Origin: Endomychus coccineus
Lineage: Eukaryota; Arthropoda; Insecta; Coleoptera; Endomychidae
Direction: 5' to 3'
NCBI GenBank assembly: GCA_958510875.1
Contig: OY294070.1
Coordinates: 9,672,001-9,736,000, forward strand
Length of the DNA stretch: 64,000 nucleotides
In this document: positions 44,349 through 58,156 of the stretch, piece by piece
How positions within the stretch are numbered: position 1 is the first letter of the stretch
Layout of the letters: each line of letters starts with the position of its first letter
Made by a program: the position numbers and the translations under genes
The notes under the pieces: generated by a model
Database searches by the model: none
The model's input: only the letters and a program-made list of their open reading frames with translations
Told to the model about the DNA's origin: nothing

Positions 44349-45990
44349 TAGAGATGGAACGGACGTCCGGCCGAGTACCGAATCCGGCCGAGTTCAGCTT
44401 CTTTACCGGACGTCCGGTTTAGCCAGTTTTTTGGCAGGATTTTTTTTTAATAAAAAAATATATTTAAAATAGATAATGACTCTAAAAGACAAGTAAAATA
44501 TTAATCTTTATAAATCTATTTTATATAGTCAAAAAAATTAAGAAAATCAAAATATTAACACTTCATACAGAAGCGAAACGAAAGCCTATACTACGTATTT
44601 TATTAGAAATGTTTTTATTTAAGTAGTAGTCAAAATTTATCTTTTTTAAGTTATAGTGAATAAACAAAAGCTTTTCTGCATTCTGTGGAGTCAGTCTGGA
44701 ACGTTTTTCTTCATAAATATTTCCCATTTCTGAAAATGATCTTTCAGAATGCACACTACTAGCTGGGGCACTTAAATATTGTTTTGAAATCTTTGTCAGG
44801 TTCGGAAACACAGATTGGTGATCTTTTCACCAAACAAGTAGATCGGACATCTTTCTTGTAAAAGTTCCTTTAGATAGTCCTCAAACTCCTTAATGGTGCC
44901 ATCACTTATTATTTTACTGGAAATGGAGGTGGTGGCGCTGGCGTATCGTGTCAAAACATTTCCACAATGATTCTTCAGGTTTAGCAACTTTTGATAATGG
45001 TTCATATTCGTCTTCGCTATCCTCATTACTAGCCTCTCGTTCTAAATTACTAGCTACCATAACATTAGATGTTCAATATTTTTTGAGGTTTCTAATTTAT
45101 TTAGAACAATCTGCTATATAAGATTATAATCTGAAAAGAAAGCTAGTTTTACCTGGGATCTAATCGAGTGGCCATCATGTAATGCTCTTTTTTTCGATAT
45201 TCTCAAATCTTCTGGTAATGTTTTCTCGTAGGGCCTCTTTGGTTGTACCGACTCCATAAATATCAGAATCTATGAACAATTTTTTGTTTAAAGTTGCTAC
45301 TATTGATAATCTGTAAAGCTAATTGTCCTTGTTACCTCTTCATACGTCCGCAAAAGTTTTATAGTAGAGTTCAACATCCAAGTCTTTCTTGAACTCATAA
45401 ATTGTTCTAATGTTGGCGCTGCATTATCCTAGAATCCGGCACACTTCTACTTGTTCCTGGCTGACTAACATTAAAATAATGTTTTTCATTTTTGTTGGTA
45501 AAATAAATGTTATACTCGCTTGGATGTGATATTTTTAGATGTCTGAGTAATGGCGAAGTTTTTCCTTCACCTCCGCGAGAAAACTTATTTTCACACAGCT
45601 TACACTTTGCGAAAGACTTATTGTCATCACAAATTACGAAAAAAATTCAAACTCTACTTTTATTAAATGACATTATTACACAAAACACGAAGCGACTAAT
45701 GGGCACGATTGAAAATAAAACAAGCAACTGAATATTTGCCATTTGCTGTATCGCTCTGTTAACGTTCGGGGATTCACAGATACAAGGTCGGTATATTCCC
45801 GCGCTTCGCATCACAGCAGCGGCAGCACTCTTGTCGCATCTAAAGAACCGTAAGGCAAGAACGGATTGTCGCTGTTTGTAAATTTTATAATAGTACAGGG
45901 TAGAAATGAGCGGGAAAGACCAAAATAATATCGAATTTTGCTAGTAATTGGTGAACCCAATAGTTCGGCCGGACGTCCGTTCCATCTCTA
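44349..45990. mobile_element. hAT element inserted in the Penelope-like RT active site
   Basis: Terminal inverted repeats TAGAGATGGAACGGACGTCC at 44349 and the complement ending at 45990. The 8 bp duplication ATGTAGAT lies at 44341-44348 and 45991-45998. On the - strand, 44811-44563 encodes the C-terminal hAT dimerisation region: FPNLTKISKQYLSAPASSVH, SERSFSEMGNIYEEKRSRL and NAEKLLFIHYNL, of the Ac/ZBED type. 45026-44796 holds the preceding part. Earlier domains are missing or broken, so at 1,642 bases it is a deleted copy. Confidence 0.93.
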
Positions 45991-46160
45991 ATGTAGATGA
46001 TTGCTTAATTAGTGTTACCAGTGATAAACTTCAGTACGTGATTAATAAATTTATCAATTTCCACTGTAAAATTTAATTTACTTGTGAAATAGGAGTGAAC
46101 AAAACAGAAATTTCCTAGATATGAACAATAGGCATGATTCAGATGGAAAAATAAATTAAA
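45991..46160 (+). pseudogene. Penelope-like reverse transcriptase, part 2
   Basis: Directly after the hAT target duplication the frame continues DDCLISVTSDKLQYVINKFI and NFHCK, the segment after YVDD in Penelope-like RTs. Later codons contain stops and the GIY-YIG domain is not found. Confidence 0.82.
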
Positions 46161-46269
46161 ATTTATCCATGGTCTCGGCCCTCTGTACCGTGGTTAATAT
46201 CATCATCTAAGGTTTAAACTAACGTTAGATTCGAATTTCACACCATCAAAAACAGGAGGCTAATTTTCA

Positions 46270-46530
46270 ACCTCACACCACCCTCGCAGCTTAGTCCGGA
46301 TATGGCCCCTTTGGATTTTTTCTTATGACGGTACCTCAAATCCAAAGTGTACGAGGATGGGCATCGCAATTTGGTCGAGTTAAAACAAAAAATCACCCGA
46401 GAAATTCTCGCTATAACGTTGGCCATGCTTGTTCGCGCGATGTTAAATTGTAGGGTCCGTTTAGAAGAGGTTATCCGCTGTGAAGGGAGTCATTTGACTC
46501 ATGTTGTGTTTCACAAATAATTTCCCAAAG
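46270..46530 (+). pseudogene. Mariner-like transposase C-terminal fragment
   Basis: Combined + strand frames read SPDMAPLDFFL, LKSKVYEDGHRNLVELKQKI and TREILAITLAMLVRAMLN, then EVIRCEGSHLTHVVFHK and a stop. This is the end of an IS630/mariner-type transposase. Nothing upstream belongs to it. Confidence 0.7.
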
Positions 46531-49250
46531 TATCAATTCTTATTTGTAATTTACCCAAATACAATTTTTTTATGAATAAAACAGTTATTTCACTTGAAAA
46601 TCGGAAAATTTGCCACCGGAAACCTTGCTGTTTCTACCAATCCTTCTATTTGCAATGTTTATACGTTTGATGGCAGAGCACCAACGTAAACGTAAATGAT
46701 CTCACAGCATACTCACACCAAGTACACTTTCATCGAACACATGGTTAATGACATCATTATCATATGAATGTGAATTACTATATTCCAATGGCGTCGCCAC
46801 GGATTCATCACTATACAAATACCAATATCGGTTAACCGAGAAATAATTGTATATGCCTCGAATACATTATCATTATTTTATGTAGTTACACCCATAACCG
46901 AAGTTATGTTCAAATGAAGAGTAGTCGGTCGATTCTTCAAAGGAAAATCGATTTATTTAAATACAATTTTAGGTTAACATGCCATTCGGAATACATATCG
47001 GTGAGGAAAAATAAGGTGACGGCCATCCTTCTGATGACGTCCATCAATCGGGCCCCAAGAAAAATTTAGAGTTGACGTAGTCTTTTGTTTGCGATGTCCC
47101 AAGGCCCACAAGTAGTCGGTAGTATAGGAAATAAAGCACAAATAAGGTCATAAGGCCGAAAAAAATTGGCTGAACCGATTTTGACGTTTTTATTTTAATC
47201 GAATCAGGAAGTCGCTTAGAAAAAGAGTTGCCAGGTAGCTTCGCCCAATAACCCCCAGATGCAAATCCCTCTAAAATTTGAAACAAACCCCTAAACTTTT
47301 AAATAATCTAAAAATAATATACTGTTATAAAAACTCTTTACTGAGTTTTATTCTTTAATTATGATTTGAATTAATTTGAATATTGATTTGAATATTTCAA
47401 TGTTTTGAATTCTACCGGCTAGCTTTTATTTGTATTTTAAATCTTATGTTTGTTTTGATTTGAAAAATCTAATGATTTGAATAATGAACTTTTACCTTTT
47501 TATTTTATATCTATGGAATTAAACAGAATGTTCTTTGAATGTTAAAAACTTATATTTAAATTTCTATGACTCTATTTTTATCTCGAGTATCAATTTTAAC
47601 AATTTTATGTTCAAATAGATCTATGATCTAACCTCAAAATTATTTACTATTAATATTTGTTTACAAAGTTATAATCTACAATCTTTCTTTCAGATTTACA
47701 GACAGATAATAATACAATGGAGAAATAATAAATAAACTTACGTTTAGTTTATATCCAAGAATATGTTTTAAAATGTAGGCAATGTTCACTTGGGTTGATC
47801 TTCTTATTAATTTTATAATTCACTTTAACCGTAGGTACACAATTTCTTTGCTATACACAAATCACAGGTAAACAATGTGGTTACTTCTTTAGAAATCAGG
47901 AACTGTTGATAATTGTTAACTTGTCTTATTCTTTTTCAAAAGATATAAAACCTTAAATGATGTATTGGAACGTTGTCGAAGACTAACTATTATACGATGC
48001 TACTTGTGAATTATGGTTATAATAACTTTTAAAAACTTTGTTCGAAGACTGGGAACACTATTTGACTTGTATAAACTACTTATTTGCTTCGGTTACTTTC
48101 AACCTTACGAAGCTACTGAAACACTTGGGTTCACCGATGTTTATCCAAAAACTAAGGTTATGGAAATTTTATGATTAGCTTGAGTACCTTGACTCTTCAG
48201 ATGTTGATGGCTAACTAACTTGTCTTCAGATGCCTTTTATAGGCCTTCAAAAAGGACGCCAAGTATTTTCAAAAATAACCAATGAGGTGCTTAGTTTACC
48301 TATCAAGAATGCTTTGTTGATTGTTGAAAACTGACAGAACTATTACATTGTTACTAGTCTGACGTTTATAAAATTGCATCGACCAATCAGAATTTAGTAT
48401 TCTTTAAATTTTTAATTATTGGAGATTTTCAACTTACTTTAAATGATGATGATTCCTTCTTTTTAAATTCACATTGCCTACATTTTTCCACACACTTTGG
48501 TATAAGATAACCTATGATTAGGTTATTATTAATTTGATTATTCCTATAATTATTATAAATTTGGCAGTTGTCATTATTAAAAACTAATCCATAATATAAT
48601 ATATCAGTAACATTTCTTTAACATTATATAATTCAAATTTACTAATCCTAACTTATATCTACAACATTTTTCAATAGTTTGTGCTATCTCATGATAGTTT
48701 TTGTAATCATTTTAATTATGATTTCTGTCTTCGTAACACTGTACGTTTATTCACTTTCACTGAAGTTCTTGTTTTACACTTTTATTCTAATTACATTGTT
48801 GTTTATTATGTTTTACATTGTTCATTATATTATACTAACTATTATTTAATTTTTAATATTGTTTCTAATTCCATATAATATCTTTTTATTAATCTTTTCT
48901 GATTTTCAATGTTCGGTAAGTTCTAATTTTATCATTTTATTGTTTAGGAAATGAAATCATAACAATACATATTATAAAATGTGAGTCTCAAACTCCCTGC
49001 TTGTGATTCTTGACACACGTTTCCAGGGAATCGTGTGTCGCCCTCTACTTATCTAGGGTTATGACGCAGATAACCGCGCATATTTGAATGACGGAAATGA
49101 TGTTATGCTTCTTACACTCTTGTAAATATTGTTATTGATCGGTTGATTAATTCAACAATCTGTAATGTTTAAAAATGAGCAAAAGAAATTATCCAAATGA
49201 AAACGCCCAAAAAAGGCCTAAATAAATTTCTCCCGTCAAATACCCAATTT
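46531..49250. other. AT-rich intergenic region
   Basis: No gene recognised. 47140-47280 shares sequence with 58430-58520 (GATTTTGACG/ATCAGGAAGTC-type stretch and the following CCCCCAG), so a member of the inverted-repeat family described for 49281-51040 may start here. 47290-49000 is extremely AT-rich. Confidence 0.4.
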
Positions 49251-49280
49251 AGGGGGAAACCCCTAGTCCGGCAACACTGC

Positions 49281-51040
49281 CATGACCCTCAATAGTCGCC
49301 TGGTAATCAGAATACCCTGATTACCTAGGTCTTCTCCGGGGACTAGTGTTTGAAATGCTCAGAAACACAATAGTCCAATCAATGAAGCCCAAAATCGACC
49401 ACACTAACTAAATTCTCTCGTAAGTTACTGATTTTGATGTAATAGGGATCATTCGATTCGTAATCACGTATAGTCAATAGCCGGCCACATCCCAACTGGG
49501 GAAAATTGTTTATACGGCTAATAAACAATAAATAACAATAAATAAACGACGATTCCAGTACAATATTTAAAAAAATGGAAAATGCATAAAAATGGCTAAT
49601 TTGGACTGATTTTGGATTGTAATGCATATATTCATTCATTTGAACGGCAGAATCAATATTTTAACAATTTGTTAGTTAACAATAAATAAACAAAAAAAAA
49701 TTTGGCGCGATGTTTGAGTTTACAGTCGATTTCGGATAATTTAGACTTGATAAGCACGAATCGTTGGTCAATATGTTCGTCAATTGTTTATAAAACAATA
49801 TATTGTTAATTAAAAAATTAAAAAAAAAAAACTTGGCCCGAATGTGCATGAAATAAATGCTTCGGAAGTTTTTTTTCAACTGCTGACGTTCTATAATGCT
49901 AGCTGCACACGCACGCACGCATAACATCTTCATATACACATTTCATATGGGGGAAGGGATGGAGGGGCCTTAGTAATGCTTAGGACGATGTGTTACCATG
50001 ACGATTTGAGAATTTCAGGGTTGCAGTAATAGATTTGGAGTAGGGCGACAAGGTCAAGGCCCGTAGTCAAAAAAGAAGGTAAACAATTTTGATTCAAATC
50101 TCGTGGCGACTTTTTTTTGTTTGTTAATTTGTTAAGTAACAATATAATGTTTTATAAACAATTGACGGGTATATAGATCAGAGAATCTTGTTCATCAAGT
50201 CTTAATTATCCGAAATTGACTTTAAACTCAACCTCGTGTCAACTTTTTTGTTTAGTTTATGCAAATACAAAATGAATCGTTGAAGTGTGTCATATTTCTA
50301 CATTGTTCATTAAAACATAATTGTATATTGTAAATTATTGTTTATTTAGTATTTATCAGTTGATAACGTCACTTTGATAACTTTATGTTTAGATTTAGTC
50401 TTGTCTTTATTGATTTAATTATTTTAATATAATATTTTATAAACAATTGACGAACATATTGACCAAAGATTCGTGCTTATCAGGTCTAAATTATCCGAAA
50501 ACGACTGTAAGCTCAAAATGTTGTTTGTTTATTTATTGTTAACTAACGAACTGCTATAAATATTGATTCTGCCATTCAATTGAATGAATATATATGTATT
50601 ACCCTCCAAAATCAGTCCAAATTAGCCATTTTTATGCATTTTCCAACTTTTTTCAATATTGTACTAGAATCATAGTTTATTTAATGTTATTTATTGCTCA
50701 TTAGCCGTATAAATAATTTCCCCCCAGTTGGATGTGGTCTATAGGTGATTATGAATCAAAGCTGCCATTAACTGGACTACAACCAAAATCGTCTCTCGGG
50801 GTATTTCGGGGTCGCTAATCACGATTCTGGTGCATTTGGGGCTCTGGGAATCCATTAACATCGTCTCCAGGGAATTAGTGAATTTATCTTTTGCAATGGA
50901 ATGTAACTTGTGAGCGAGGTTCTTTTGGGGTTGCTGGTTGCGATCATGCCCCTCAATAGTCACCTGATTTTCAGGATACCCTGATTACCTAGGTCATCTC
51001 CTGGGAATGTCTTTCAATATGCTCAGAATCGCAACGAAAA
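49281..51040. repeat. Complex inverted-repeat element
   Basis: 49430-49810 is the diverged reverse complement of 50430-50760 (ACAATTGACGAACATATTG, AGTCCAAATTAGCCATTTTT, GTTGGATGTGG). A third copy of part of the arm lies at 50130-50240. Near-identical blocks CCCTCAATAGTCNCCTG and ACCCTGATTACCTAGGTC occur in direct orientation at 49286 and 50949, and inverted near 58560-58600. No protein motif is present. It is probably a non-autonomous DNA element, or nested copies of one. Confidence 0.75.
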
Positions 51041-51759
51041 TCATCTCTCGGGGTTATCGGGTTCCATCTTCAAAGATGGAGTCATCCAATTAAATTTATA
51101 ATTTGATAACTTCTATTTAGCAATGACAATTAAGACCCATGAGCAAGCCTATGAACTTCCACATGATTGTATACGTCATCGATGAAATGATGTAAGCGCT
51201 CACATTATACAGCGGAGATTTGTTTTGAAAATATTCAACGTGCACCTACTAAAATTATAAAATAGCTCACATTCTCACAGGTTGTATCGGTGGCGCTCTC
51301 CTTCAGTTGCAAAACGCTTAGAAACGCATTTAATTTCGAGTTAATCGGTTCGATAAAAATGCAATTATTGTTATCAAGTGTGTTTGTGGTTGACGGTTGA
51401 CATTTGAGCGTGTTTTGTTTATCTATTTGGTGTGGTTTCTATCATAATCCGGTGTTGGTTTTATTTTTACACAGCGGAACGAGCACCAGGGATAATGTAT
51501 GCCTATGTATGTATAAATAGTGTAACTTATTCATGCAAAGTCAGAAATATAAAACTTCGCTTTAAGCGTAATTGATCACTTTATTTATATTAACATCGCA
51601 TAGGTGCGTTCTTTGTATATCGCATAACAGGTTGTTACAGCTCCTAGTTGTAAATAGTGTTGTGGGTTGTCGTTTTTGATACTTCATAACTTTGGAGAGG
51701 TGTATGATGTTTTTAAAGATGTGAAAGTCCTCCAACATCACCAAAAGTTTTATAAATAC
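51041..51759. other. Unassigned intergenic sequence
   Basis: AT-rich; ends with the target AATAC (51755-51759) of the BEL element. No motif recognised. Confidence 0.4.
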
Positions 51760-52109
51760 TGGTTTTAAATATTGTTAGTTAGTTCATTGTATTTGTTTAT
51801 TATTAAGTATGTATAATTTAAAGTAAGTGATATTTCCTATTCTTGTTTAAGTTAGTTATAAGTTATGGCTCATGCCCCTCCATTATTACCACTCTCAACC
51901 CGGATTTACCCTCTTGTCGAGGAACCAGGTAGAAAATGTGTAGTTAAGAAAAGATGTAGCAGCCTGCTAGTACAGTTTTTAAAACCTCTTGAAAGAGTCC
52001 AAAATTATCTATTTAAATAAATGTTATTGTTTGAAAACAGTTTTAATTAATCCAGAAAAGACCCATGAAAATACAGTCCACTCGATCGATTTATGGTGAA
52101 AACGAAACA
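51760..52109 (+). repeat. BEL element 5' LTR
   Basis: 350 bases, TG...CA, no difference seen from the 3' LTR. Confidence 0.95.
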
Positions 52110-52550
52110 TTGGTCCTACGATACCGGATGCGAAAATAATTAAGATTTCCTGCCACGTGATGATGTTTGGTGTTTGAATGCAGTTGGCGACGATTATTTT
52201 CTGATATAAATGTGAGTTCCTTTGTTATCCTTTAGATTTGTGTATGTATTCAATTTGTTTAAAAGGGTTTACAGATTCTTCAGGTTAAGATTGTTTCTCG
52301 ATGCTTTATTATTACATGATTAATATAATATGATTTATTAATGCTTCTGGATTTACTTAAATAGTTTATAGATGATAAATTGATATATAGAGGCTGATTA
52401 GATTGATGATATAGATTTGAATAATGATTCACAGATACGTTTGTTTATAAAGTTTATTACTTTAATTTAAGATTTGATTATAAGATTAACAGTTTTTCTG
52501 TTGATTATTTAAAATTGAGATTTGTAGTAAATGAATTACGTTTAATCAAA

Positions 52551-55500
52551 ATGGATGCCTTGATTAGGAAAAGGGGTTGCATTAAAAGCAAACTAACCAC
52601 TCTTTCAAATTCAGTAGATTTATTATATGATCAGATAAAAGTTGATAGAAATCAAGATATTGAAAAGATTACGATGTTAGAATTGAAAATTGAGAGACTA
52701 AAACATATTATTGTTGAATTCGATCAAGTTCAAAATGAAATCGAAAATGAGTGCGATGAGCAATTATTGAATGAACAGTTAGAAGAGAGGGAGTCATTTT
52801 GTGATAAATATGAAACTATTTTGGCGAGAACAGCATGTTTATTAAAAAGTAGATCTGATTCTGATCTAGCGCCACCTTCTCAAGCTGCTCAATCAAAAAA
52901 GCTACCTATTAAATTACCTGTTATAGACTTGCCACATTTTGATGGCTCGTATGAAGGATGGTTAAATTTCAAAGATATATATCAGTCCTTAATTCACGAA
53001 AATGTAGAAATTAACGATATACAAAAATTTCATTATTTACGAGCAAGTCTCAATCCCTCAGCTTTCAAAATTATAGGGTCTGTTGAATTATCAGCAAGTA
53101 ATTATGAAGTAGCTTGGAGTATGTTATGCAATAGATTTGATAAAAAGATGTTATTAGTGTCTACACATATCCAAGGATTGTTTGAGATACCATTGATTAG
53201 AAAGGATTCATTTGTAGAGTTGCGAGAATTGATAGATACTTTGTTCAAACATTTGGGTGCATTGAATAATCTGAATGTAGATACTAAAAATTGGGATTTG
53301 TTGTTAATATATATTGTCAATTCAAAACTAGATAAAACTACCCAGTCCGAATGGGAAAAGATGAAAAAGATGAAAAAGAATGAATTTCCCACATTAAATG
53401 AATTTACTACGTTTATATCAGATAGAGCTGATACAATTGAATCAATAGCTTATAACGTTAATAAAGATATTAGTAAATTCAAAGGTCATGCAGATGTTAA
53501 ACAAAAATCAACTAAAAGTTTTCTTAGTAATCAGAGTAGTTCAAATAAGATAATTAAATGCAACTTTTGTAGCAAGACAGGTCATAAAATTTATACTTGC
53601 AAGATGTTCATTGATTTAGATGTTTCCGAACGCGTGAAACGTATTAATGATTTGAAATTGTGCCACAATTGTTTATGTAAAGACCATAGTGCAAATTCGT
53701 GCAAGTCAAAACCTTGTTTTTCATGCAACCAAAAGCATAGTAGATTACTACACACAGATGTTGAGACAAGGGTCGCATTTACAAGCACACTCAAATCTCA
53801 TGTCCTTTTACCTACTGCGAAGGTTTTCGTTGTTGATTTTTATGGCAATAAACACGTTTGTTATGCTGTATTAGATTCTGGTTCCCAGTCTAATTTTCTT
53901 ACACAAAATCTCGTTTCGAAACTGAATTTACATCAAACAAACATAGATATTTCAGTTTCAGGTATCGGTTCAGGAATTACTATTGATAAAAAATGTATCG
54001 TAAATGCACAATCTATGATCAACGATTTCTGTTTGAATTTGGATTGCTTAGTTTTACCCAAAATTACTGACTATTTACCTAGCCAGTATTTAGATATTTC
54101 AAGTTTAAAAATGCCGACAAACATTATGTTGGCGAATCCTGAATTTTATGAGCCCAATAATATAGATTTGTTGATAGGGGTCTCGACCTTTTGGGACGCT
54201 TTAAAATCTCACAAAATAGTTTTAGGTAAAGGTTTAGTTCTACAAGAAACCATATTCGGTTATATTGTTGGCGGCAATTTGCCAGATGTCTCTACAGATT
54301 CGAAAGAAACCAAATGTTTATTATCGGTAGATTTCGTAAACTTAAATCAATCATTACAAAAATTCTGGATGGTTGAACAGATTGATGAGAAATGTAAATT
54401 ATCTAATGATGATTTGAAATGTGAAAACATATTTAAGGAGACATTCTCGCGAGATCTAAACGGTAGATTTATTGTTAAAATACCGTTAAAACATGACGTT
54501 ACTAGTTTAGGGAATTCAAAAGAATTAGCTGTAAAAAAGCTAATGTCTCTTGAAAGAAAGTTTGAAAAGTTTCCACATTTTGAAATAGATTATAAGGATT
54601 TTATGCGTGAGTATTTGGAAATGGGACATATGAGTTTAATTAATGACGATGTTGATAAAAAAATATCATATTTTATGCCCCATCATTTAGTTATGAAAGA
54701 AGATAGCCTCACAACCCGCGCTAGAGTTGTATTCAACGGTTCAGCTCCGACATCAAATGGAGTTTCATTAAATGACATTCAATATGTAGGTCCCCAAATT
54801 TTGAGTAGTTTATTTAATATATTGATCAAATTTAGACAATTTCCGTACGTAGTTTCATCGGACATAACGAAAATGTACCGTCAAGTCTTAATTGATCGTG
54901 AGGACAGGTGTCTTCAGAGAATTGTTTGGAGATTTGATAAGTCGGAAAACATTAAAGTATTCGAACTAAATACGGTTACCTATGGCACCGCGAGTGCACC
55001 TTACCTAGCAATGAGGTGTTTACACCAACTTGCCGATGAATTTAGAGATGAATTTCCTGTTGCAAGTCAAATGATATTAGAGAATTTCTATGTAGATGAT
55101 TTTATAGCTGGATTTTCAGATGAAAGGGATGCAATTGAAATTTGTAATCAGATTTCTTATATTTTGGGTACGGGATGTTTTGTTTTAAATAAATGGCGGT
55201 CTAATAGTGCACACATTTTAAACAATTTTCAATCAATTAATAAAACCACAGAAACTCTTAAAATATGTGACAAAGATACAAAATGTTTAGGTATACAATG
55301 GTGTTGTACAAACGATCACTTATCATTTAAATTCACTGATGATGAACAGATTTCAGAAAAATGCTCAAAACGAAGTATATTGTCACAAATTTCGAAGTTA
55401 TATGATCCGTTAGGTTTATTATCACCTTGTATAATAATTGCTAAAAGGTTAATTCAAAGATTATGGTCGTTAAAACTTGATTGGGATGATGAACTTCCCG

Positions 55501-57652
55501 ATAATTTAATTAGGAAATGGCATTTATTTTACAAGGAATTGATAATTTTAAATACCTTAAATATTCCTAGATTTGTCATGATCGAAAAACCAGCAAAAGT
55601 TCAATTATTTGGTTTTTCAGATGCTAGCCAACGGTCTTATGGAGCAGTAGTTTATATGAGATCAATCAATGAAAATAATGAGATAAAAGTATCTTTACTT
55701 TGTTCAAAGTCAAAAGTAGCTCCATTGAAATCGTTGACTATGCCGCGTTTAGAATTGTTAGCTGCATTGATGCTATCCCGATTAATGAAAGTCTTATCGG
55801 AATGCGTAATGTATGAATTCGATTGTTATCTATGGACAGATTCATTGATTGTCCTTCATTGGATTCATACAGAAACGTATAAATTGCAAACTTTCGTATG
55901 TACACGTGTGACGGAAATTCAAGAATTAACAGCAAATTACAGTTGGCAGTATGTTGAAACTAAACAGAATCCTGCGGATATTGTTTCACGAGGTAACTAC
56001 CCAACTGAATTGATGAAAAATGAACTATGGTGGTCCGGTCCATCATGGCTTTACGATTTCAATGTCTCTAGTTTTAATTTCAAGTTTACTCCTACTATAA
56101 AAAGAGATTTGCCAGAATTAAAAAAAACTAATTGCGAGATAGTTTTACATACAATAAGTCAAAACTGGCAAATATTTGATAAATTTTCTAATTTAACTCG
56201 ATTACAAAGAGTTATTGCTTATTGTAAAAGATTCCATAACAATAGTAATTCGAAAATACGTGGTACCAATCGCGTTAATGGTAGATTAACGTTAATCGAA
56301 TTAGATGATGCCCTTAAATGTTTGATTAAAATGGCTCAGATGCAAAGTTTTAGTAAAGAATTCAATTATTTCACAACAGGAAATGTCAAAGCGATCAAAA
56401 ATAAGTTTAATGGTTTAGCTGCTTTCATTTATAATTATGGAATAATAAGAGTCGGTGGTAGACTCAAACATTCCGATTTACAATATAATTCTAAACATCC
56501 TATAATTCTAGATTCAAAACATATGTTAACTAAATTAATATTTCAATCTGAGCATATTAGACTACTCCATGCTAGTCCACAATTATTGCTAAATAGTGTC
56601 CGTCAAAATTATTGGCCTTTAAAAGGAATTTATTTGGCTAAAGAAACTGTTAGAAAATGTTTAACATGTTTTAGGTTCAATCCTAAACCAATGGCTGTGA
56701 CCATGGCTGATTTGCCACATAATCGTGTTGCTAATTTAATACCCTTTCAATGTACAGGTCTTATTATGCAGGACCCTTTTCCGTAAAGGACCGCAAGATC
56801 AGAGGTTATAAAGTAACTAAAGCTTACATTTGTTTATTTGTTTGTTTAAGCACTAAGGCTATACATATTGAGTTAATTTCTGATTTGTCAACCGATGCAT
56901 TTATAGCATGCTTGAGAAGGTTCTCGTCAAGAAGAGGATTTCCAAGCGACTTGTATTCGGATAACGCCACAAATTTTGTAGGTGCGAATAATAGTTTGAA
57001 TGATATGTATTCATTTCTCAAATCAAACAATGATCTAATATGTGATTATACTGATCAAAATAGATCTAAATGGCATTTTATTCCTCCAAATTCACCGCAT
57101 TTTGGAGGTATTTGGGAAGCCAATGTGAAAAGTCTAAAGCGGCATTTATACAAAGTAATCGGCGAAACAATCTTAACATATGAGTAGTTTATTACTGTGT
57201 TGACGCAGATTGAAGGCATACTTAATTCTAGACCCCTTTCTCCTCTTTCCGCCGACCCCAATGATCTAAATCCGCTAACCCCCTCTCACTTTCTAATTGG
57301 CAAATTACTGACATTACCACCAGATCCAGATTTTCATCATATAACAATTAATAAGTTATCTCGATACCAACTTCTTCAACAATTGCAACAAAGTTTCTGG
57401 AAACGTTGGTCACGTGATTACCTGACTTCATTACAACAGCGTAAGAAATGGAATGCAAATACTGATGTTATATCAATTGGTACAATGGTTATTGTTAAGG
57501 TGGACAATTTACCACCATCCCAATGGGTATTGGGAAGGATTATAAAACTACACCCCGGAAGTGATGGAAAAACTCGTGTTGTGAGTGTTAAGACCAATAA
57601 AGGTGTTTATAAACGGCCGGTTGTAAAGGTGTGTCCACTCCCTATTACCTGA
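52551..57652 (+). pseudogene. BEL/Pao gag-pol, interrupted in the integrase
   Basis: First ATG at 52551 (the open frame extends 36 bases further up without ATG). Residues ~120-260 form a Pao-type Gag core. Residues ~335-395 hold Cys/His knuckles (CNFCSKTGHKIYTC, CHNCLCKDHSANSC). The aspartic protease LDSGSQSNF is near 440, the RT active site YVDDF near 847, RNase H GFSDAS near 1021 and WTDS near 1095. The integrase HHCC finger is at ~1334-1372. At about 56756-56770 the frame shifts by one base and the first frame ends at 56786; the break falls where the first catalytic Asp of the integrase is expected. The shifted frame continues to a TAG at 57185-57187 and then, in the same frame, to 57652 with the integrase C-terminal part (LNSRPLSPLSADPNDLNPLT). 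With two lesions this copy should not make active integrase. Confidence 0.94.
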
Positions 57653-57806
57653 GAAAACAAACATTTTTTGTTAATAGATGAACTCTCAATAGTTTTAAAG
57701 ATTTCTAATTCAAATAGTTAAGTTAATTTTTCCATGTTTTATAATTTATATTTCTATCTGATGGTACTGGTTGTTGAAGACCTGAGGTCTGCCAAGGTGG
57801 CCGGTA

Positions 57807-58156
57807 TGGTTTTAAATATTGTTAGTTAGTTCATTGTATTTGTTTATTATTAAGTATGTATAATTTAAAGTAAGTGATATTTCCTATTCTTGTTTAAGTT
57901 AGTTATAAGTTATGGCTCATGCCCCTCCATTATTACCACTCTCAACCCGGATTTACCCTCTTGTCGAGGAACCAGGTAGAAAATGTGTAGTTAAGAAAAG
58001 ATGTAGCAGCCTGCTAGTACAGTTTTTAAAACCTCTTGAAAGAGTCCAAAATTATCTATTTAAATAAATGTTATTGTTTGAAAACAGTTTTAATTAATCC
58101 AGAAAAGACCCATGAAAATACAGTCCACTCGATCGATTTATGGTGAAAACGAAACA
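57807..58156 (+). repeat. BEL element 3' LTR
   Basis: 350 bases matching the 5' LTR, followed by the AATAC target duplication. Confidence 0.95.

Larger units (their letters stand above)
51760..58156 (+). mobile_element. BEL/Pao LTR retrotransposon, structurally complete, coding region damaged
   Basis: Two 350 bp LTRs (51760-52109 and 57807-58156), each starting TG and ending CA, are flanked by the 5 bp duplication AATAC (51755-51759 and 58157-58161). By eye the LTRs are identical, so the insertion is recent. The single gag-pol frame has BEL/Pao order: Gag with zinc knuckles, protease, RT, RNase H, integrase. No envelope-like frame follows. TGG occurs one base after the left LTR, where a primer-binding site should start, but I cannot assign the tRNA. 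A GCCAAGGTGGCCGGTA stretch precedes the right LTR. Confidence 0.96.

Noticed and set aside
49676..49939. Short - strand frames with hydrophobic stretches
   Set aside because: They fall in AT-rich inverted-repeat DNA and are not conserved between the repeat arms.
53102..53392. - strand ORF inside the BEL gag region
   Set aside because: Shadow of the gag-pol frame.
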